Below, in pieces: positions 1 to 6,426 of a DNA stretch of 8,659 nucleotides. Within the stretch, counting starts at the first letter, position 1. The number at the start of each line of letters is the position of its first letter. Location of the stretch: assembly GCA_902490245.1 (NCBI GenBank), contig CABUDB010000056.1, positions 1-8,659 of the forward strand, in the 5' to 3' direction. Source of the stretch: an uncultured Collinsella sp. GTDB lineage: Bacteria > Actinomycetota > Coriobacteriia > Coriobacteriales > Coriobacteriaceae. Position numbers and translations under genes: made by a program. The notes under the pieces are model-generated. The model saw only the letters and a list, made by a program, of their open reading frames with translations, searched no databases and was not told the origin of the DNA.

Positions 1-95
1 CGACGGGATTATATGTAATCAGCCCATATTTTAATGGCACCGTTTTCCCAGCTAGATAAACATTTATGCGGCCTTTAGGCCACCGCGGCGATATG

Positions 96-130
96 GAATG
101 TGACAAAGGGACGCCCCCTTTGTCACATTC
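96..130. repeat. Perfect 15-bp inverted repeat downstream of the nitroreductase gene
   Basis: The arm GAATGTGACAAAGGG (96-110) is exactly complementary to CCCTTTGTCACATTC (116-130), with a 5-base loop ACGCC. It starts one base past the nitroreductase stop codon, so it could form a strong RNA hairpin at that gene's 3' end. Neither strand has a run of T after the stem, so it is not a classical intrinsic terminator. It may protect the 3' end, stop transcription weakly, or be a copy of a dispersed palindromic repeat. From general memory, similar GTGACAAAGGG palindromes recur in Coriobacteriia intergenic DNA, but this was not checked. Confidence 0.8.
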
Positions 131-131
131 G

Positions 132-1004
132 TCATTTTCCGAGCCAGTTTTTGAACCACCACTCCATAGAGCGGCTCATCTCGGCCATAAAGGGGCTCGT
201 GTGCTTACGGGTGTAGATGTCGATGACGCGCTCGCCCACCTCGCGGGCGTGCGGGCGAAACATCGCATCCATCTCGGCCACCTGCGCATCCATCGTCGCG
301 GCGTCGGCGCGACAATAACGCTCCTCGTGCACCAGGTTCACCACGGGATGCGCGATTGCCGGGCGCTCCTTACGGGGCGTGCCGATGATGAGCATCGACA
401 GCGGCATGGTATAGGCAGGCAAGTCCAGCAGTGCGGCAACTTCCTCGGCGTTCTCGACGATATCACCGATGTAGCAGCTCCCCAGCCCCAGGGCCTCGGC
501 GGCAACCACGGCGTTTTGAGCGGCGATCACGGCATCCTGCGCCGCGATGGCAAAGTCGCCCAAACCCGGCGCGGGGCGGGGCGCCTTGCCCGTGCGCTCG
601 ACAAACTCGGGCTCAAAGCAGCCCACGTGCTCAAACAGATCGATCCACTTGGCATAATCGACCACAAATATAAGTGCCCAGGGCGCCTTGGCGATCATGG
701 GCTGGTGATCGCACAGGTCGGCCAGACGGTCCAGCGTAGCCTGCTCGCGAATGCTCACGATGGAATACATCATCATGGCGCCCGCCGACGGCGCGCGACT
801 CGCCGCATGCAAGATCGCCGCCCGCTGCTCGTCGGTCACCGCCACGGGACGGCCGTCGTCATCGCGCGCAAAAGCGCGCGTGGACGAGCGGTGCTCCAAA
901 ATGTCCAGTACCGCGTTGCCCGTAGTCTCGACCGGATAGCCGTACGTATCCACGCCCGCAGCTCCGTCGCCGCCCATGTCCGCCTCGCAAACCTGCTCGC
1001 TCAT
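132..1004 (-). CDS. Nitroreductase-family FMN oxidoreductase
   Basis: This is a probable cytoplasmic FMN-dependent NAD(P)H oxidoreductase of the nitroreductase family (290 residues). The substrate cannot be told from sequence. Visible family features are the N-terminal flavin-phosphate-binding Arg/Ser segment HRSSTRAF (38-45), SRAPSAGAMMMYS (69-81), the helix with QDAVIAAQNAVVAAEALGLGSCYIGDI character (156-182), and IIGTP (206-210) at the end of the core fold. About 80 residues after the core form a charged C-terminal extension, so the protein is longer than a minimal nitroreductase of about 200 residues. There is no signal peptide or membrane segment. The start at 1004 has GAGGGTAGGG just upstream. 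A second ATG at residue 10 (977) follows GAGG at five bases and is also plausible, since the conserved core begins only near residue 30. The gene is monocistronic here and divergent from the LTA-synthase-like gene. The family call is secure; specificity is unknown. Confidence 0.9.
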   Translation of the reverse strand: MSEQVCEADMGGDGAAGVDTYGYPVETTGNAVLDILEHRSSTRAFARDDDGRPVAVTDEQRAAILHAASRAPSAGAMMMYSIVSIREQATLDRLADLCDHQPMIAKAPWALIFVVDYAKWIDLFEHVGCFEPEFVERTGKAPRPAPGLGDFAIAAQDAVIAAQNAVVAAEALGLGSCYIGDIVENAEEVAALLDLPAYTMPLSMLIIGTPRKERPAIAHPVVNLVHEERYCRADAATMDAQVAEMDAMFRPHAREVGERVIDIYTRKHTSPFMAEMSRSMEWWFKNWLGK

Positions 1005-1061
1005 CGCCCTACCCTCGCCATTTCTTTAAGAAGCCTTTACGTTTCCGTGTAATTCCCGTCC

Positions 1062-1067
1062 ATTATC
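1062..1067 (-). promoter_or_regulatory. Possible -10 element for the nitroreductase gene
   Basis: Read on the minus strand this is GATAAT, five of six matches to TATAAT, placing a start of transcription roughly 50 bases before the ATG. No good -35 hexamer lies 16-18 bases further upstream, so the call is weak. A short symmetric sequence TTCTT-T-AAGAA (1022-1032) lies between it and the start codon and could be an operator or chance. Confidence 0.3.
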
Positions 1068-1130
1068 GCGCAGGTCGCCACTACATTGCGCCACACCGCC
1101 ACACGCGCGCGTTAATATGGCTGGTTGTTG

Positions 1131-1154
1131 TGCGCAGCCACCAATTGCTGCGCA
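1131..1154. repeat. Inverted repeat in the divergent intergenic region
   Basis: TGCGCAGC (1131-1138) and GCTGCGCA (1147-1154) are perfect 8-bp inverted arms around an 8-base centre, CACCAATT. The element lies between the divergent nitroreductase and LTA-synthase-like genes, about 65 bases before the latter's start. A regulator-binding site or a hairpin in the 5' leader are both possible. I could not place a convincing -35/-10 pair for the plus-strand gene around it. Confidence 0.6.
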
Positions 1155-1202
1155 TATCTTGGTAACAATCGGGTAAATCCCCGCTTTCGTAGGTTTTAGT
1201 TT

Positions 1203-1210
1203 GTGAGGAG
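1203..1210 (+). promoter_or_regulatory. Ribosome binding site that fixes the LTA-synthase-like start
   Basis: GTGAGGAG ends seven bases before the ATG at 1218. Its GTG could be read as an in-frame start (1203), but the segment is far better explained as the Shine-Dalgarno sequence, making 1218 the true start. Confidence 0.8.
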
Positions 1211-1217
1211 TCTCAGC

Positions 1218-3518
1218 ATGTTCGCTGCCGCCATCTCGCTCGTCGGTCTTGCGGCGACCGTCTACCTTGTCTTGCGCGAGGCCAAGGCCATTCGCGCACA
1301 GTCGGGCACCGTTGCTAAAAGCGCTCTTGGGTGGAGCGTCGCCTTTGGCCTGTTCCAGCTCTTTTTGACTGTCTGGGGCGCTATTGGTCTCGTCGCGCAA
1401 AACGAGCCGCTCGCCTTTGTGATGCTCATCCTGACCAACGCCATCCTCACCGGCTGCGCTTGGGCCAGCATCGCCCGCGACCGCATCGCCCCGCGCGTCT
1501 TTGCGTTCGCCTCGGCCGACGCTCCCGCCCCCACTGGCAAGCTCGCCCGCCTGCGCGGCGCCTTTGTGGGCAAACCGCTCGTCGCCGCCGTCCTGTGCCT
1601 GCTGCTCGCCGGCGTCTTTGCGCTGCTGGGCATGGAGGTCTCGTCCAACCACGACTTTACCTGGGTCTACCCCCTGTGCATCCTGCTCGAGTGGGCCATC
1701 ATCACCGTGCTCATGACCGGCCTGTTCTTCCTATTCCAGCGCCACGGCGCAGCTCCCGCGGTCCTGGCCTTTGCCCTCTTTGTCCTGGGCATTGCCGAGT
1801 TCTTCGTCATCACGTTTAAATCCATGCCCATCCAGCCGGGCGACCTTTCGGCCATCTCCACCGCCGCCGCGGTCGCCGGCAACGGCTACACCTTCTCCAT
1901 CTCGCTGTTCTGCGTGTTGTCCATGGGCTTTACCGCCATCGCCATGCTGCTATGCGAGTACGCCGGCCTGGTGGCACCGCACCGTCAGAAGGGTGCCGCC
2001 AACGCCAAGCGCATGCTGCTCACCAACCTGCTCGTAGCGGTGCTGTGCCTGGGCGGCGTGACCGCGCATGTCACGCTCATCGACTACTACAACACTCTCG
2101 GCATCACCGTCTACACCTGGCGTCCGCTCGAGAGCTACTGGCGCGAGGGCTACCTGCCTGCCTTTATTAGTGCGGCGCAGTCCATCAAGCCGCCCAAACC
2201 CGCCGACTACTCCGTCGACGATGCCAAGGCCACGCTCAAAAAGTACGCCAAGGCCTACGACAAGTCCGACGCGGCCAAGAGCGACGAGCGCGCCGCCGCA
2301 AAGGAGCAGTTCGACAGCGAGAAGCCCACGGTCATCGCCATCATGAACGAGACCTTCTCGGACCTGTCCATCTACCAGAACATGCGCGCCGGCTACGAAG
2401 GTCCGCAGTACTTTAAGAACCTGTCCAACTGCCTCAGCCGCGGAAAGCTCTACGTGAGCGCCTACGGCGGCGGCACGGCCAATACCGAGTTTGAGTTTAT
2501 GACCGGCAACTCCATGGCCAACCTGGGCTCGGGCGTGTACCCCTACACCATCTACAACATGGAAACGACCGGGAACCTGGCAGAGCAGTTCAAATCGCTC
2601 GGCTATTCCACCACGGCCATGCACCCCAACCACGCGACCAACTGGAACCGCGAGAACGTCTATAAGGACTTTGGCTTTGACCAGTTCCTGTCCATCAACG
2701 ATTTCCAGGGCGCCGATACCCTGCGCGGCATGGTGACCGACCAGGCAACCTACGACAAGATTCTTGAGTTGCTCGACCAGAACGCCGACCCGCAGTTCAT
2801 CTTCGATGTGACCATGCAGAACCACTCGGGCTACGACACGGGCCTGCTGCCGGCAGATAAGCAGATGCACCTCAACATCGACACGACCGATCTGGACGCC
2901 AAGACCGTCGAGGACGGCACGCTGTCCGATGTCGACGAGTACGTCTCGTGCATCGAGCAGTCCGACCAGGCGCTGCGCTACTTCCTCAACGCCTTGAGCA
3001 GGCTTGACCGCAAGGTGGTCGTGGTGTTCTGGGGCGACCATCAGCCGTTCTTCCCGTCCAAGTTCAACGATAAGTGGTTTACCGACGAGGACGACGCCAC
3101 GCATCAGGAGCGCTTGTGGCAGACTGACTACATCATCTGGGCTAACTACGACGTTGCCGGTTGCGACCAGACGAGTGAGGTCGACGACCTGTCCACCAAC
3201 TACCTGTCCACCCAGCTCATGCAGCTGATCGGCGCACCGCTGACCGACTACCAGAAGGCGCATATGACGCTGCGCGAGTCGCTGCCCGCCATCAACTCCG
3301 TGGGCTACGAGGACGCCAGCCTGCGCTGGGCACTCTCCTCCAACGTCACCGGTGACGACGCCGCTGCCGCAGCCGCCACCAAGGCGCGCGAGGATTACGC
3401 CAAGATGCAGTACTACGAGATGTTCCGCGACGGCAAGAACGTCTATACGGAGCACTTCCAGACCGAGGCCAACGAGACCGACCCCAACCTGGCGCCGGGC
3501 ACGACCAAGATCAAGTAG
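1218..3518 (+). CDS. LTA-synthase-family membrane sulfatase / phosphoglycerol transferase
   Basis: Membrane enzyme of the lipoteichoic acid synthase type (alkaline phosphatase/sulfatase superfamily, 766 residues). Such enzymes transfer glycerol-phosphate from phosphatidylglycerol to a cell-envelope acceptor on the outer membrane face. About eight hydrophobic segments are visible (near 3-20, 36-59, 64-85, 120-139, 147-173, 180-200, 224-247, 266-288), more than the five of LtaS, so the first three may be an added module. The loop FKSMPIQPGDL (200-210) matches the conserved loop of this family. A charged linker (331-370) leads into the catalytic domain. Expected active-site residues are present by alignment by eye to Staphylococcus LtaS: metal-binding E378 in MNETFSD, nucleophile T420 in GGGTANTEFE, H536 in QNHSGY, and D607/H608 in WGDHQPF. 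The C-terminus is Ala- and Lys-rich. The gene stands alone on the plus strand. Family is secure; the polymer made, and whether it is a synthase or a primase, is unknown. Confidence 0.9.
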   Translation: MFAAAISLVGLAATVYLVLREAKAIRAQSGTVAKSALGWSVAFGLFQLFLTVWGAIGLVAQNEPLAFVMLILTNAILTGCAWASIARDRIAPRVFAFASADAPAPTGKLARLRGAFVGKPLVAAVLCLLLAGVFALLGMEVSSNHDFTWVYPLCILLEWAIITVLMTGLFFLFQRHGAAPAVLAFALFVLGIAEFFVITFKSMPIQPGDLSAISTAAAVAGNGYTFSISLFCVLSMGFTAIAMLLCEYAGLVAPHRQKGAANAKRMLLTNLLVAVLCLGGVTAHVTLIDYYNTLGITVYTWRPLESYWREGYLPAFISAAQSIKPPKPADYSVDDAKATLKKYAKAYDKSDAAKSDERAAAKEQFDSEKPTVIAIMNETFSDLSIYQNMRAGYEGPQYFKNLSNCLSRGKLYVSAYGGGTANTEFEFMTGNSMANLGSGVYPYTIYNMETTGNLAEQFKSLGYSTTAMHPNHATNWNRENVYKDFGFDQFLSINDFQGADTLRGMVTDQATYDKILELLDQNADPQFIFDVTMQNHSGYDTGLLPADKQMHLNIDTTDLDAKTVEDGTLSDVDEYVSCIEQSDQALRYFLNALSRLDRKVVVVFWGDHQPFFPSKFNDKWFTDEDDATHQERLWQTDYIIWANYDVAGCDQTSEVDDLSTNYLSTQLMQLIGAPLTDYQKAHMTLRESLPAINSVGYEDASLRWALSSNVTGDDAAAAAATKAREDYAKMQYYEMFRDGKNVYTEHFQTEANETDPNLAPGTTKIK

Positions 3519-3527
3519 CAACTAGCT

Positions 3528-3642
3528 GCGAGTTCATAACTGAAACGTCTGTCCGGGCGGAGGCATATAAGGTTCCCTGCTCGGACAGTCCTGCGCAAGA
3601 CGGAGGCCACGTTATGTGGCCTCCTTTGCGTGCGGAACTCGC
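3528..3642 (+). ncRNA. Candidate structured RNA, three-way junction, 3' of the LTA-synthase-like gene
   Basis: Starting ten bases after the stop codon, complementary segments nest as a three-way junction. The closing helix is GCGAGTTC (3528-3535) with GAACTCGC (3635-3642), extendable by GCT/AGC (3525-3527/3647-3649) across a bulge. Hairpin A is CTGTCCG (3549-3555) with CGGACAG (3582-3588), around a 26-base loop. Hairpin B is CGCAA (3594-3598) with TTGCG (3626-3630), then GGAGGCCAC (3602-3610) with GTGGCCTCC (3616-3624). The loop of hairpin A carries GGCGGAGGC (3556-3564), which could pair with GCTTCCGCC (3659-3667) as a pseudoknot with one G-U. No clear promoter lies just before it, so it may be a 3'-UTR element. 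The Rfam Collinsella-1 motif is a family to test; no match is claimed. The strand is inferred from gene orientation. Confidence 0.45.
3602..3627 (+). terminator. Possible intrinsic terminator of the LTA-synthase-like gene
   Basis: A perfect 9-bp GC-rich stem, GGAGGCCAC/GTGGCCTCC, with loop GTTAT is followed by only three T residues. It is also hairpin B of the candidate structured RNA. Terminator activity is plausible but the short T run makes it uncertain. Confidence 0.5.
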
Positions 3643-3678
3643 GATGAGCCTTTCCCGTGCTTCCGCCTGCCGCCGCCC

Positions 3679-3702
3679 CTCACCTGTTGCGGATTGAGTG
3701 AG
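3679..3702 (+). other. Minor inverted repeat in the gene-free stretch 3643-3747
   Basis: CTCAC (3679-3683) and GTGAG (3698-3702) could close a 14-base loop. Apart from this and the possible pseudoknot partner at 3659-3667, I see no gene, promoter or repeat between the candidate RNA and the flavodoxin terminator. Confidence 0.25.
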
Positions 3703-3742
3703 CTGATAAGAAGCAGCGCTCGCTACGGAGCAGCTTTGAGTC

Positions 3743-3773
3743 AAGAAAAAGCCTCGAGAATTTCGAGGCTTTC
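3743..3773 (-). terminator. Rho-independent terminator of the flavodoxin-like gene
   Basis: On the minus strand a 10-bp stem AAAGCCTCGA/TCGAGGCTTT (arms 3763-3772 and 3748-3757, 5-base loop) runs into TTTTTCTTG. It lies about 35 bases past the flavodoxin-like stop codon and is a classical intrinsic terminator. On the plus strand the stem is followed by TTT only, so it may also stop convergent transcription weakly. Confidence 0.85.
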
Positions 3774-3807
3774 ACGTTTGTGTTATCTCGAGCGCGAGGC
3801 GACACGC

Positions 3808-4359
3808 CTACTCGCCCAGCACGGCCTTTTTGGCCGCCACCGCCATATGGTCCAGATCTTCCTTGGTGGGATGGTCCTTCGCGGCAACCCAGTTGTCGAG
3901 CAGCATCTTAAATCGGGCGTTGTCGGGATCTTGCTCGAGCATGGCCTCGTAGCGCTGCTTAACCGCGGGACCCATCTTGCCCTGGCACATCGCCCAGCCC
4001 GCAAGCTCGGCATCCTCGGCCAGATTGGAAGTTACGCGGTCAACAATCTGCTGGTAATAGCTCTGGTCGGCCCCAAAGCCGCAGGTGCCAAACAGGAACA
4101 CGCGCTTGCCGTGCAAGGCAGAGAGCAGCGCCGCGACCGAAGGCGTGCACGCGCCCTTGTCGCACCAAAAACCGACGAGCACCGTGTCGGCCGCGCAGGC
4201 GCCCTGCGCCTCGAGCGCAACCTGATCTGCATCCGCATCGTCGCTCAACGCCGCGGCATGGACAAACTCAACGCCCGCAGCCTGCAGAGCGCGCTTGATC
4301 GCGCCCGAAACCATCCTGGTATTACCGCTCTTGCTGTTAACCACCAAAGAGCACGTCAT
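3808..4359 (-). CDS. Flavodoxin-domain protein, BilS-like
   Basis: Small cytoplasmic flavodoxin-fold protein (183 residues), presumably FMN-binding and acting in electron transfer. The N-terminal strand and phosphate loop SLVVNSKSGNTR (about residues 4-15) match the flavodoxin FMN-phosphate site. The central segment ADTVLVGFWCDKGACTPSVAALLSALHGKRVFLFGTCGFG resembles the Flavodoxin_3-type family that includes BilS, the partner of the gut bilirubin reductase BilR, through its FW-DKG and KRVFLFGTCG features. The tail is helical and charged. No BilR-like or MarR-like gene lies in this window, so a role in bilirubin reduction is not supported by context. ATG 4359 is chosen with GAGG ten bases upstream. 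An in-frame GTG at 4365 is only four bases from GAGG. The gene is monocistronic with its own candidate promoter and terminator, and convergent with the LTA-synthase-like gene. The fold is fairly secure; the subfamily is tentative. Confidence 0.85.
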   Translation of the reverse strand: MTCSLVVNSKSGNTRMVSGAIKRALQAAGVEFVHAAALSDDADADQVALEAQGACAADTVLVGFWCDKGACTPSVAALLSALHGKRVFLFGTCGFGADQSYYQQIVDRVTSNLAEDAELAGWAMCQGKMGPAVKQRYEAMLEQDPDNARFKMLLDNWVAAKDHPTKEDLDHMAVAAKKAVLGE

Positions 4360-4418
4360 AGTCACGTTGCCTCGTTTCCCCCAAAACTAAAGCCACTAAT
4401 GCAATTTATTAGATGAAT

Positions 4419-4446
4419 ATCTTAGTACTAACGTGACAGATGTAAA
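4419..4446 (-). promoter_or_regulatory. Candidate sigma-70 promoter with internal palindromic operator
   Basis: On the minus strand TTTACA (4446-4441, five of six to TTGACA) is followed after 16 bases by TAAGAT (4424-4419, four of six to TATAAT), about 60 bases upstream of the flavodoxin-like start. The perfect 10-bp palindrome TTAGTACTAA (4422-4431) sits in the spacer and overlaps the -10 box, where a repressor would block polymerase. The local sequence is AT-rich compared with its surroundings, as expected for a promoter. Confidence 0.55.
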
Positions 4447-4482
4447 CCACCTTCTGCCGATTGGCGACATGGGCGACACCGA

Positions 4483-4514
4483 TGGGGGCAAAACGTCCGC
4501 AGCGCAAGCCCCCA
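4483..4514. repeat. Inverted repeat between ABC operon and flavodoxin-like gene
   Basis: TGGGGGC (4483-4489) and GCCCCCA (4508-4514) are perfect 7-bp inverted arms around an 18-base loop. It is downstream of the ABC operon's likely terminator hairpin and upstream of the flavodoxin promoter. No T run follows on the minus strand, so its role is unclear; it may be a second, weaker stop for read-through. Confidence 0.5.
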
Positions 4515-4521
4515 AATACTT

Positions 4522-4564
4522 AAGACGTGGGACGAACAAACCCGATTCATTTGCCCCACGTCTT
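4522..4564 (-). terminator. Probable 3' hairpin/terminator of the ABC exporter operon
   Basis: AAGACGTGGG (4522-4531) and CCCACGTCTT (4555-4564) form a perfect 10-bp stem starting two bases past the stop codon of the second ABC gene. The 23-base loop can pair further internally (CAAA/TTTG). The bases after the stem on the minus strand (AAGTATTTGG) are only moderately T-rich, so it may be a weak terminator or an mRNA-end stabiliser. Confidence 0.55.
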
Positions 4565-4566
4565 GC

Positions 4567-6426
4567 TTACTGGGCAAACTGGCTACGATAAAGCTCGGCA
4601 TAGAAGCCACCTGCCGCTAGCAGCTCGTCATGCGTGCCGTGCTCGATAATCTGGCCGTCGCGCATGACCAGAATGCAATCGGCGTTGCGAATCGTCGACA
4701 GGCGGTGTGCCACGACAAAGCTCGTGCGGCCGGCCATGAGCTCGTCGAATGCCGCCTGCACCTGCAGCTCGGTACGCGTATCGATGCTCGACGTTGCCTC
4801 GTCCAGCAGCAGAATCGCCGGATCGGTGAGCATGACGCGCGCGATGCACAGCAACTGTTTTTGACCCTGGCTAAACGTGCCGCCGTCCTCGCCGATCACC
4901 GTATCGTAGCCGCCTGGCAGCTGCACGATAAACTTGTGCGCATGAGCGCGCTTGGCGGCCTCGACAATCTGCTCGCGCGTGGCATCGGGGCAACCGTAGG
5001 CAATGTTTTCGGCCACCGTGCCCTCGAACAGCCAGGTGTCCTGCAGCACCATGCCAAAGGCGCGGCGCAGGCTCGCACGCGTGTAGTCACGCGAGGAGCG
5101 ACCATCGACCGCGATGCGCCCAGCATCGATATCGTAAAAGCGCAGCAGCAGGTTGATGAGCGTCGTCTTGCCACAGCCCGTAGGACCGACCAGGGCAAAG
5201 CGCATGCCGGGCTTAGCCTCGATGCAGATGTCCTGCAGCAGCCTGCGGTCGGGCACGTAGCTAAAGTCCACATGCTCAAGGGCGACCTCGCCCTGCGGTG
5301 CGGCAAGTTCCACGGCATCTGGCGCATCGGGCTCCTGCTCGCGTGCATCGAGCAGCGCGAACATGCGGCGCGCCGAGGCATACGCCGTCTGGATCTGCGT
5401 AATGACGTTGGTGACCTCGTTGAACGGCTTGGTGTACTGGTTGGCATAGGACAGGAAAATCTGCACGCCGCCCACCGTAAGCGCCGCGGGCACGCCCGTG
5501 ATCACGCCCACGCAGCCGATCACAGCGACCACGGCATAGATGATGTTATTGATAAAGCGCGTGCCGGGGTTAGAAAGCGAGCCCATAAACTGCGCGCGCT
5601 CACCCGCGGTGTAGAGCTCAGCATTGAGGGCATCGAAGCGCTGCTGAGCGCTCGGGCCGTAGGCAAACGCGTCCACGAGCTTTTGCTCGCCCACATACTC
5701 CTCGATATGGCCGCCGAGCTGGCCTTGAATGCGTTGCTGGGCCGTAAAGCTCTTGTTGGAAAGCTTGGCGATGGCGCCGGCTGCAAAGATGGAAAGCGGC
5801 GTGACGAGCACCACCACGAGCGTCATGGCCAGGTTAATGGAGAGCATAAACGCGAGCGTGCCCACGATGGTGATGACGCCGGTAAAGAGCTGCGTAAAGC
5901 CCTGCAGCAGACCATCGCCCACCTGGTCGACGTCGTTGACTACGCGGCTCATAAGGTCACCATGGGCATGGCTGTCGATAAAGCTGAGCGGCATGCGGCT
6001 TAGCTTGTCGCTCGCCTCCACGCGCATGTCGCGCACTGTCTCGTAGGACAGGCGGTTGACGCAGTAGCCCTGCAGCCACTGGAAGGCCGCCGCGCCCACC
6101 ACGACAATCGCGAGCTTGGTAACGAGCGGCAGCAGCGCGTCAAAGTCCACCTGCCCGGCGGCAACGATGAGGTCGATACCCTCGCCGATGAGGATGGGCG
6201 TATAGAGTTGTAAGATCACCGAGATGGCAGCGCTCACAAACGACGCCGTAAACGAAATGCGATGCGGACGGACGTAGCCCAGCAGGCGGCGAGTTACCAC
6301 GCCCACGGGGTAGCGCTCGGGGTCGCCGGGCTGACGCGGGCCGTCACCCAAGTCGTTGAGGTTATCGTTGCCGGACACGTTGGCCGTCATCGTGGCGACC
6401 GAACCGGAAGAAGTATACGGATTCAT
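4567..6426 (-). CDS. ABC exporter half-transporter, catalytically competent subunit (TM288-like)
   Basis: Fused membrane and ATPase half-transporter of the multidrug/lipid exporter type (619 residues). About 50 hydrophilic N-terminal residues precede a six-helix ABC membrane domain (roughly 50-345) and a nucleotide-binding domain (roughly 375-615). Visible motifs are Walker A GPTGCGKTT (414-422), Q-loop Q462 in MVLQDTW, signature FSQGQ (518-522, altered from LSGGQ), Walker B ILLLDEAT with catalytic E543, and switch H574 in VAHRLST. Glu and His are intact, so this subunit supplies the working Walker site while its altered signature faces the partner's degenerate site. This matches TM288 of the TM287/288 heterodimer. 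The ATG directly abuts the upstream gene's TAA, with AAAGGGGGG seven bases before it, which suggests translational coupling. The substrate is not predictable; drug, lipid and peptide are all possible. Confidence 0.93.
   Translation of the reverse strand: MNPYTSSGSVATMTANVSGNDNLNDLGDGPRQPGDPERYPVGVVTRRLLGYVRPHRISFTASFVSAAISVILQLYTPILIGEGIDLIVAAGQVDFDALLPLVTKLAIVVVGAAAFQWLQGYCVNRLSYETVRDMRVEASDKLSRMPLSFIDSHAHGDLMSRVVNDVDQVGDGLLQGFTQLFTGVITIVGTLAFMLSINLAMTLVVVLVTPLSIFAAGAIAKLSNKSFTAQQRIQGQLGGHIEEYVGEQKLVDAFAYGPSAQQRFDALNAELYTAGERAQFMGSLSNPGTRFINNIIYAVVAVIGCVGVITGVPAALTVGGVQIFLSYANQYTKPFNEVTNVITQIQTAYASARRMFALLDAREQEPDAPDAVELAAPQGEVALEHVDFSYVPDRRLLQDICIEAKPGMRFALVGPTGCGKTTLINLLLRFYDIDAGRIAVDGRSSRDYTRASLRRAFGMVLQDTWLFEGTVAENIAYGCPDATREQIVEAAKRAHAHKFIVQLPGGYDTVIGEDGGTFSQGQKQLLCIARVMLTDPAILLLDEATSSIDTRTELQVQAAFDELMAGRTSFVVAHRLSTIRNADCILVMRDGQIIEHGTHDELLAAGGFYAELYRSQFAQ

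Noticed and set aside
8..13. TATAAT on the minus strand near the left edge, as a promoter for an off-window gene
   Set aside because: Perfect -10 hexamer but no -35 match at a usable distance, and the downstream gene is outside the window.
1020..1022. A six-codon leader peptide overlapping the nitroreductase start (ATGA)
   Set aside because: The tiny frame has no ribosome binding site of its own, and its sequence is better read as the nitroreductase Shine-Dalgarno region.
66..1052. A 328-residue plus-strand frame opposite the nitroreductase gene
   Set aside because: His/Arg-rich composition typical of antisense reading of GC-rich DNA; the opposite strand encodes a clear nitroreductase.
1950..3521. 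A 523-residue open frame antisense to the LTA-synthase-like gene
   Set aside because: It is the mirror of a GC-rich gene. The protein is Val/Gly/Leu-rich with no recognisable motifs, and the plus-strand gene has a full active site.
3511..3744. A 77-residue minus-strand frame across the gene-free stretch
   Set aside because: It overlaps the end of the LTA-synthase-like gene and the complementary helices, lacks a ribosome binding site, and starts right after the flavodoxin terminator.
4630..6003. A 457-residue plus-strand frame opposite the second ABC gene (and similarly 6997-8208 opposite the first)
   Set aside because: His/Arg/Ala-rich shadow translations with no family features over well-supported ABC genes.
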